A DNA stretch of 12,804 nucleotides from Betaproteobacteria bacterium. Lineage in GTDB: Bacteria; Pseudomonadota; Gammaproteobacteria; Burkholderiales; Burkholderiaceae_C. Each line of letters begins with the position of its first letter. The stretch's first letter is position 1. The stretch covers positions 1 to 12,804 of the forward strand of contig RFWA01000039.1 of the NCBI GenBank assembly GCA_009922295.1, in the 5' to 3' direction. The notes under the pieces were generated by a model. That model saw only the letters and a list, made by a program, of their open reading frames with translations, searched no databases and had not been told where the DNA came from. This document shows, piece after piece, positions 7,920-12,804 of this stretch. Both the position numbers and the translations under genes were made by a program.

Positions 7920-8785
7920 TACTTATGATCAATTGTCTACTTCGGCCTTTACATCGCTCATTGGCTGGAGTGATGTCTGCGGGAATGGTGCTGGCTTTGG
8001 GCACAAGCCTGAGCGCCTGCGGTGGCTTTACGTCAGATGGCCCGACCGCCACCGTGCCCGACGGCCAGCCGTTGGTCCCGCTACCGGCAGCCAGCTTGCT
8101 TGCCGGGGCAGCTGTGGGGACGCTTTACGATAAAAATTTTGTGAGTTTCATGACCACAGACGTGGCCCCTGCCATCAATTGGTATGCGATGTATTACTTC
8201 AACGCCACTTCTGCGGACATCATTCCTATCCTTTACTCGGGTTCTGTGCCCTCGGCTCAGAGTGGTTTGGCTAGTAATGGCCTTATCCGCGAATTTGGGC
8301 CGGCTGCAATCAGCCGATCTGCCAATGGCAGCTGGTCTGAGGCCTCGGCGGGGACCTTTAAGGTGATGATTTCCGGCGTCAACGCCCCAAACAATCAACC
8401 GATTTCATTGACAACCTCAGCGTCTGCCACCTTGACAGACGTCAGCGGCCGATGGGATGGCGCTTGGACCGACAACCTCAATACGTCGGTGAACAAGCCG
8501 GTAACTCTGCAGTTTGACCAAAAGCTCGCTGCGACCGTCACGTTTGGCGGCTGCCTCCGTCACGTCAAGCTCGTTAGCGCTACCGCTGTAAATACCCCTT
8601 ATTTCGCGACATCGGTCGATATTCCTGCTCAAACCGGGTGTCCGCGCACCCCGGGGACAGACGCCGCTTTTCTGAATGGTGTTGCCTTCGTCACCCCATC
8701 CGTGATCGAAGGCAAAACAAGACGTTTGGCGCTCATGGTCGTTGATCGAACCGGAAGCGGGTTTTCTTTTACGGGCGACCAATAG
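7916..8785 (+). CDS. Putative outer-membrane lipoprotein of unknown function
   Basis: The product is 289 residues with a lipoprotein signal peptide: a basic/hydrophobic N-terminus (about 10-31), then lipobox LSAC (32-35), with C35 as the predicted lipidated residue. Gly at +2, not Asp, fits outer-membrane sorting by Lol. The mature part is rich in Ser, Thr, Ala and Asn and looks beta-stranded. Features include an SGRWDGAW segment (177-184), a VTLQFDQKLAATVTFGGC stretch (196-213), and two Cys at 213 and 242 that could form a disulfide. The pattern recalls small beta-barrel or lipocalin-like lipoproteins, but I cannot assign a family. ATG 7916 overlaps the preceding stop as ATGA; an in-frame ATG at 7925 gives nearly the same protein. 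It is the last gene before a 204-bp gap. Its link to flagella (perhaps near the L-ring) rests only on this position. Confidence 0.8.
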   Translation: MILMINCLLRPLHRSLAGVMSAGMVLALGTSLSACGGFTSDGPTATVPDGQPLVPLPAASLLAGAAVGTLYDKNFVSFMTTDVAPAINWYAMYYFNATSADIIPILYSGSVPSAQSGLASNGLIREFGPAAISRSANGSWSEASAGTFKVMISGVNAPNNQPISLTTSASATLTDVSGRWDGAWTDNLNTSVNKPVTLQFDQKLAATVTFGGCLRHVKLVSATAVNTPYFATSVDIPAQTGCPRTPGTDAAFLNGVAFVTPSVIEGKTRRLALMVVDRTGSGFSFTGDQ

Positions 8786-8931
8786 GATGCAAACCATGTC
8801 TGATTGTGGCCAGTCGCGGTTGGAAGGTCTATCTGACCGAGACGGCGGGGACGCCTAAATGCTGACCCCTCATGTTTTCAGCTCTCGTACCGATGCTTGG
8901 GTATGTGTCCTAGGCCCTTGCTGCCCGGAAG

Positions 8932-8959
8932 CGCCAGGTATGGCATCGGGCTTCTGGCG
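8932..8959 (+). other. Inverted repeat in the gap before the carbonic anhydrase gene
   Basis: CGCCAG (8932-8937) and CTGGCG (8954-8959) are exact inverted repeats with a 16-base loop, extendable by one G-T pair. They lie about 30 bases before the carbonic anhydrase start. No T-run follows, so a simple intrinsic terminator is unlikely. It may be an operator, a leader hairpin or chance. The rest of the gap (8786-8989) shows no convincing gene or clear -35/-10 pair. Confidence 0.25.
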
Positions 8960-8978
8960 TGTTTGTTGAATTTACAGT

Positions 8979-8984
8979 AGGTGA
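8979..8984 (+). promoter_or_regulatory. Ribosome-binding site deciding the GTG start of the carbonic anhydrase gene
   Basis: AGGTGA sits five bases before GTG 8990. The earlier in-frame GTG at 8981 is part of this site, so it is unlikely to be the start. Confidence 0.7.
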
Positions 8985-8989
8985 TATCT

Positions 8990-10273
8990 GTGAAAAGAAC
9001 CATTGTTGAAGTCTTGTTGGCGCTTGGGTTAATCGGCGCCGGTGTTTTTGGTTGGATGAACTGGAAAGAGGTTCAAACGGTCAAGGGCCAAGCGGTCGAG
9101 CTCAAGGCTGCCTCTGAAGAGGCGGCCAAGCAAACGGCCACATCCCAGGGCGCTATTGCCGCAGCTGAAGAGCAGTCGGCAGCCCTGAAGGCGCAATTGG
9201 CGCCACTTCAAGCCAAGGTCAACCAGTTGGAAGCCATCAAGGCTGCCATGGCCAGCGGCACGACATTGGCCGACCTGGAGGCCGCTTACAAATCACAAAA
9301 AAGCCTGTCAGCAGAGCGACAAGTGGGTCTTGGCGCTTTACGGATGATGACCAAGGGTGATGATGACCCGGCTGCACTGGAGGCATTTCGGGCCGCTCTC
9401 AAGTTGACTGATCTCGGAAATCGTAAAAACACGATGTGTGCCGCTCAAATTGCCTTGGCGGCGGCGGGCGACAAAGTGGCTGTCATGTCAGAATGCCAGC
9501 CCGAGGCGGCCCATGGCGCAGCGGACACGGCAGCCAAATCTGATGCCCACGGCCAGCCCGCCGCCCATGGCAGTGATCAAAAAGGTAAAACCAAAGAGGC
9601 GGCAGCACATGCTGCCCCGCACTGGGGATATTCTGGCGAGATGGGGCCAGACCGTTGGGGTAAAGAGTTTCCGACCTGTGCCAAGGGAAAATCACAATCC
9701 CCGCTCGATATCGTCGGCCCTTTTGTGAAAGCGCGCACCAGCGTCAGTGCCGACTATAAAGAGGGCCCGTTAACAATCCTCAACAACGGTCACACCATTC
9801 AGGTCAATGTTCCGCCAGGCAGCAAGCTGCGCATCGATGCCAAGCCCTATGAACTGCTGCAATTTCACTTTCATCGACCCAGTGAAGAGAGAATTGAAGG
9901 TAAACCCCTCTCGATGGTGGTGCACTTTGTTCACAAAGGCGCTGACGGCAAGTTGGTTGTGCTGGGCGTCTTACTGAAAGAGGGCAATGAAAATCCAGGC
10001 ATCAAGGCGCTGTGGGCCAACATGCCCCGCAAAGAAGGCCCTGAGGTCACGGCGGAGGGCGTGAAGTTCAATCCTGGCAGCCTGCTGCCCCGTGAATTTG
10101 ATTTCTTCAGCTACGAGGGGTCACTGACGACGCCACCCTGCACTGAAGGCGTGCGTTTCTTCATTCTGAAAAGTACAGTGAACGTCTCCGCCGCGCAAGT
10201 CGCCGATTTCCCGTTCGATGCCAATGCCAGGCCAGTGCAGTCGCGTAACGGTCGCGAGATCATCACGAACTAA
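8990..10273 (+). CDS. Membrane-anchored alpha-class carbonic anhydrase with coiled-coil N-terminal extension
   Basis: This zinc enzyme would interconvert CO2 and bicarbonate in the periplasm. It has 427 residues from GTG 8990. Residues 5-22 are a single membrane segment or uncleaved signal anchor. Residues about 25-88 are an Ala/Glu/Gln/Lys-rich coiled coil. Residues about 110-170 are a small helical region with C150 and C169. Residues 171-211 are an Ala/His/Lys linker with His at 175, 187, 193, 207 and 211. The alpha-CA domain starts at HWGYSGE (211). Zinc ligands are H293, H295 (QFHFHRPSEE) and H312 (VVHFVHK). E299, T380 and T381 (GSLTTPPCTEG) match CA II E106, T199 and T200, and H268 (NNGHTI) matches the proton shuttle H64. 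C230 and C384 are placed for the disulfide typical of bacterial enzymes. The CA II Glu117 position is V310. Ordinary bacterial alpha-CAs are about 220-250 residues with a cleaved signal, so the N-terminal half is the oddity. Confidence 0.93.
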   Translation: MKRTIVEVLLALGLIGAGVFGWMNWKEVQTVKGQAVELKAASEEAAKQTATSQGAIAAAEEQSAALKAQLAPLQAKVNQLEAIKAAMASGTTLADLEAAYKSQKSLSAERQVGLGALRMMTKGDDDPAALEAFRAALKLTDLGNRKNTMCAAQIALAAAGDKVAVMSECQPEAAHGAADTAAKSDAHGQPAAHGSDQKGKTKEAAAHAAPHWGYSGEMGPDRWGKEFPTCAKGKSQSPLDIVGPFVKARTSVSADYKEGPLTILNNGHTIQVNVPPGSKLRIDAKPYELLQFHFHRPSEERIEGKPLSMVVHFVHKGADGKLVVLGVLLKEGNENPGIKALWANMPRKEGPEVTAEGVKFNPGSLLPREFDFFSYEGSLTTPPCTEGVRFFILKSTVNVSAAQVADFPFDANARPVQSRNGREIITN

Positions 10274-10320
10274 GAAGTGGGCGCACCAGCTTTTTTCTTG
10301 TCGCCGATCGGACCCCATCC

Positions 10321-10845
10321 ATGAACCATCTGAAAGTCATTTTCGCCACTGCCGTGGTCACCGTGTTCTTGGCTTTGGGTCTTCTCTGGGTGACGGTCGA
10401 GTTGGGCTGGCTCAACTTTAACCCTGATCCGGTCGCGGCAACGGCAGACCCCTTGGCCACGGAAAGCAAGGCGTTCATCAAAAAAAATGCAAACTTTATT
10501 TGCGAGGTCACGGTCTCCATGCCGCAAAAAAACCTGACCTCTGAGCCCAAGGTTTACACGGACTTTTTGGTGGCAGGGCTGGACCCGGAGGGAAAATCAG
10601 GTTGGTACCAAGGCGAGTTTTCAATCTCAGAGTCACGCAAAGGAGCGCTGCGCATGGATGGCAACAAGGCTTTTGTGAGCCGGCCTGCCATGTTTGAGCG
10701 TTTTGGCCAGATGATCACCCAGGAGGAGTTCACGTTGGATTTGAGCGACGGCATGTTTGTCCAGACCCTGACTTTCCGCGATGGTGCTCGAAGGCATGTC
10801 ATCAAAGGCGTTTGTGCCAAGTACGCCAAGGCCCCGTTTCATTGA
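10321..10845 (+). CDS. Small membrane-anchored periplasmic protein of unknown function
   Basis: I do not recognise this 174-residue protein. It has one N-terminal membrane segment (about 6-28, AVVTVFLALGLLWVTVELGW), and the remainder probably faces the periplasm. The segment is not followed by a good signal-peptidase site, so a signal anchor is likely. The soluble part mixes predicted strands and turns and has two Cys, in FICEVTV (C61) and VIKGVCAKY (C165), far apart and able to pair in the periplasm. The start ATG 10321 has no strong ribosome-binding site. It lies 47 bp after the carbonic anhydrase gene on the same strand, so the two may be cotranscribed and act in the same compartment. The consistent coding character and membrane segment support a real gene; no function is proposed. 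Confidence 0.75.
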   Translation: MNHLKVIFATAVVTVFLALGLLWVTVELGWLNFNPDPVAATADPLATESKAFIKKNANFICEVTVSMPQKNLTSEPKVYTDFLVAGLDPEGKSGWYQGEFSISESRKGALRMDGNKAFVSRPAMFERFGQMITQEEFTLDLSDGMFVQTLTFRDGARRHVIKGVCAKYAKAPFH

Positions 10846-10874
10846 GACTCGCTGACATTTTCGGGTAGCTTTTT

Positions 10875-10901
10875 GGGCGGCCGAACTGCCCTGGCTTTTT
10901 T
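10875..10901 (+). terminator. Possible weak rho-independent terminator before comEC
   Basis: GGGC (10875-10878) and GCCC (10888-10891) can pair around a 9-base loop, followed after four bases by six T (10896-10901). It lies between the 174-residue gene and comEC, where transcription units would be expected to change. The stem is short and the T-run is offset, so this is tentative. Confidence 0.3.
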
Positions 10902-10921
10902 GCCCGGGTTAGCATGCGCCC

Positions 10922-12804
10922 ATGGATACAGAGCCAGCGCAACGCCGGGGCTGGGCCGGGCTGTTGGCGCCCGGCCTGTTGGCGTTTGTCGCCGGCACCA
11001 CGCTTCAGCTGCAGCAGGCGGCGCTGCTGCCTTGGTGGGTTTACATGCTCTGCATGCTCCCAGCCCTTGTGGGGCTTACCTCTAGCGCTCCTTATTCAAT
11101 AGCAAATTGGCGCCGGCCGGCTGCGCTGCTGCTGGCGCTGGTTTTGCTGGGTTTTGGCCTGACCGGGCTGCGAGCCGGCTTCTTTCTGGCGGATGCCTTG
11201 TCCGCGGAACTGGAGGGACGCGATCTCGTGGTGACGGGCGTGGTGGCTGCCATGCCCCAAACGCATGAATCCGGGCAGCGTTTTCGCCTGGCGGTGGCCT
11301 CGGCGAGTTGGCAGGGTGCGGCCGTGCGCCTGCCCGCGCAGCTTGATTTGAGCTGGTACAGCGGGGTCTTTGCGGGGACGCAAGGCGTGGGCGAGTTGCA
11401 GCGCCAGCCGCAGCCGTTGCAGGCCGGTGAGCGCTGGCAAATGACCGTGCGGCTCAAGGCGCCGCATGGCGGCAGCAACCCGCATGGCTTCGACTATGAG
11501 CTTTGGCTTTGGGAGCAGGGCGTGCAGGCCACCGGCTATGTGCGTGCAGGCCGCAGTGACCCGGAGCCCCGCCTTCTGGGCCAGACGGGCGGGCACCCGG
11601 TGGAGCGGCTACGCCAGCAGGTGCGCGAGCAGATAGTTGCCGCCGTGCCGGATCGGGCTCAGGCGGGCCTGTTGGCTGCTTTGGTGGTGGGCGACCAAAG
11701 GGCCATCGAGCGGGCCGATTGGGATGTGTTTCGCGCCACCGGCGTGGCTCACCTGATGTCGATCTCAGGCCTGCACATCACCATGTTCGCCTGGGCGGCC
11801 GCGCTGGCGGTCGGCTGGTTGTGGCGGCGCTCCAGCCGCCTGTGCCTGTGGCTGCCGGCGCCGCAGGCGGCCCTGCTAGGCGGCGTGCTGCTGGCGGCGG
11901 GCTACGCCCTGTTCAGCGGCTGGGGCGTGCCGGCGCAGCGCACCGTGCTGATGCTGGCCACGGTGAGCGGGTTGCGGCTCTCGGGCAAGCGCTGGCCATG
12001 GCCGGTGGTCTGGGCCCTGGCCTGTGCCGTCGTTGTGGCTGCCGACCCCTGGGCGTTGCTGCAAGCCGGTTTTTGGCTGAGCTTTGTCGCGGTTGGTGTG
12101 CTGTTTGCCTCGGGCGACGGTCGGGCTGACCCCTCAGCCCCCTTGGGGGGCAGCGCCGCACACGCAGTGGCAAGCGTGGGGGCCAGATTTCCCGCCGGGC
12201 CGCCCCAAGGGAAATCAGCCCCCTTGGGGGGCAGCGCCGCACACGCAGTGGCAAGCGTGGGGGCTAGCCTGACATCAATGCTCCGTGAGCAGTGGGTCAT
12301 CACCTTGGCGCTCACGCCGCTGACCTTGTTGCTGTTTGGCCAGGTGTCCTTGGTGGGCTTGCTGGCCAATGCCCTGGCGATTCCCTGGGTCACACTGGTG
12401 ATCACGCCACTGGCCATGCTCGGGGTGGTGGTCGGGCCGCTGTGGTCAATTGCCGCCGGTGCGGTGGCGCTGCTGAGTCAGGTGCTGCAGTGGCTGGCAG
12501 AGTTACCTTTTGCGGTGTTGTCGCTGCCGCAGGCCCCGCTTTGGGCGGGCGCGGTTGGCTTGCTGGGGGGTGTGCTGCTGGTAGCTCCCTGGCCGGCGTC
12601 CTTGCGTGCGATGGGCTTGCCCCTGCTGCTGCCGGTGCTGCTGTGGCAGGCGCCGCAGTTGCCTCCTGGCGAATTCTCGGTGCTGGCTGCCGATATTGGC
12701 CAGGGCAACGCTGTGCTGGTGCGGACCCGTAACCACGCGCTGGTCTATGACGCCGGCCCGCGCTTCAGCAGCGAGAGTGATGCCGGGCACCGGGTGCTGG
12801 TGCC
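10922..12804 (+). CDS. comEC: ComEC/Rec2 DNA-uptake channel (3' end missing)
   Basis: ComEC is the inner-membrane channel through which single-stranded DNA enters the cytoplasm during natural transformation. The frame is open from ATG 10922 (in-frame stop TAG at 10910-10912) to the window end, giving 627 codons of an expected 750-850. In order it has N-terminal membrane segments (about 14-55 and 66-92), the soluble OB-like DUF4131 region (about 100-215), and the competence-domain signature TGVAHLMSISGLHI (273-286). Multiple membrane segments follow to about residue 575, including FWLSFVAVGVLF and WVITLALTPLTLLLFG. The metallo-beta-lactamase-like domain then begins (SVLAADIGQGNAVLV and LVYDAGP). 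Residues about 403-449 are an unusual hydrophilic Gly/Ala/Ser/Pro insert encoded by a tandem DNA repeat, between two membrane segments. The insert keeps the frame, so the gene may still be functional. The start lacks a clear ribosome-binding site. The gene is visibly more GC-rich than the flagellar block. Confidence 0.94.
   Translation, partial: MDTEPAQRRGWAGLLAPGLLAFVAGTTLQLQQAALLPWWVYMLCMLPALVGLTSSAPYSIANWRRPAALLLALVLLGFGLTGLRAGFFLADALSAELEGRDLVVTGVVAAMPQTHESGQRFRLAVASASWQGAAVRLPAQLDLSWYSGVFAGTQGVGELQRQPQPLQAGERWQMTVRLKAPHGGSNPHGFDYELWLWEQGVQATGYVRAGRSDPEPRLLGQTGGHPVERLRQQVREQIVAAVPDRAQAGLLAALVVGDQRAIERADWDVFRATGVAHLMSISGLHITMFAWAAALAVGWLWRRSSRLCLWLPAPQAALLGGVLLAAGYALFSGWGVPAQRTVLMLATVSGLRLSGKRWPWPVVWALACAVVVAADPWALLQAGFWLSFVAVGVLFASGDGRADPSAPLGGSAAHAVASVGARFPAGPPQGKSAPLGGSAAHAVASVGASLTSMLREQWVITLALTPLTLLLFGQVSLVGLLANALAIPWVTLVITPLAMLGVVVGPLWSIAAGAVALLSQVLQWLAELPFAVLSLPQAPLWAGAVGLLGGVLLVAPWPASLRAMGLPLLLPVLLWQAPQLPPGEFSVLAADIGQGNAVLVRTRNHALVYDAGPRFSSESDAGHRVLV
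12134..12264. repeat. Two 50-bp identical direct repeats (81-bp period) with hairpin arms, inside comEC
   Basis: A 50-base sequence at 12134-12183 recurs without mismatch at 12215-12264. The period is 81 bp, exactly 27 codons, so both copies encode the same peptide, SAPLGGSAAHAVASVGA. Each copy has two inverted repeats: GCCCCC/GGGGGC around TTG (12137-12151 in copy 1) and CACGC/GCGTG around eight bases (12161-12178). The 31-base spacer holds a third, GATTTCCC (12186-12193) with GGGAAATC (12209-12216). The dense palindromic structure suggests a REP- or MITE-like dispersed element. I associate similar sequence with Comamonadaceae genomes, but this is recollection, not a search. Confidence 0.85.

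Noticed and set aside
8787..8861. A 24-codon reading frame after the lipoprotein gene
   Set aside because: It has no ribosome-binding site, no recognisable character, and a length expected by chance.
10272..10300. TGG/CCA hairpin followed by six T after the carbonic anhydrase gene
   Set aside because: The stem is only three base pairs, too weak to support a terminator call, and the following gene starts 20 bases later.
11902..12417. Minus-strand reading frame with a repeated peptide containing ATACAALPPKGA
   Set aside because: It lies wholly antisense to comEC, and its repetition comes from the 50-bp DNA repeat. The plus frame carries clear ComEC motifs, so this is a shadow.
12292..12732. 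Gly/Ala-rich plus-strand frame inside comEC
   Set aside because: It is an out-of-frame shadow of GC-rich membrane-protein codons; the comEC frame gives hydrophobic helices and the DIGQGN motif.

Overview
The window looks like a chromosomal segment from a betaproteobacterium of the Burkholderiales, most likely the Comamonadaceae (Rhodoferax/Polaromonas-like). This rests on the style of the FliE-J proteins and ComEC, and on a hairpin-rich repeat inside comEC that I associate with that family. The placement is inferred from sequence character; no search was run. Every gene called is on the + strand. I see no rRNA, tRNA, CRISPR array, insertion sequence or phage gene.

Positions 1-7919, and perhaps to 8785, form a flagellar block. 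It opens with the 3' part of a sigma-54 enhancer-binding activator of the FlrC/FleR type. Then follow fliE (rod/MS-ring junction), fliF (MS ring), fliG (rotor/switch), fliH, fliI and fliJ (export-ATPase complex). The order is the standard fliEFGHIJ operon, with overlapping or very close junctions. The stop/start overlap ATGA at the end of fliJ leads into an unrecognised 254-residue protein with a Rossmann/class I methyltransferase-like pattern. A second ATGA overlap leads from that gene into an unrecognised lipoprotein. The fliK and fliL-R genes do not follow, so the operon ends in two lineage-specific-looking genes.

Positions 8786-10921 hold two further genes. The first encodes a membrane-anchored alpha-carbonic anhydrase with an unusual N-terminal half: one membrane segment, a coiled coil, a small helical region and a His-bearing linker ahead of the catalytic domain. 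The second encodes a small membrane-anchored periplasmic protein of unknown function. A weak terminator-like hairpin lies before the next gene.

Positions 10922-12804 hold the first 627 codons of comEC, the inner-membrane DNA-uptake channel, which runs off the right edge. It carries an in-frame insertion of about 140 bp built from two identical 50-bp copies (81-bp period) with hairpin-forming arms. This looks like a dispersed palindromic repeat that entered the gene without breaking the frame, and it is the most distinctive DNA-level feature here.

The best leads for new biology are the two coupled genes at the end of the fli operon, the composite carbonic anhydrase, and the repeat in comEC. 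I do not see a complete unknown multi-gene defence or mobile system.
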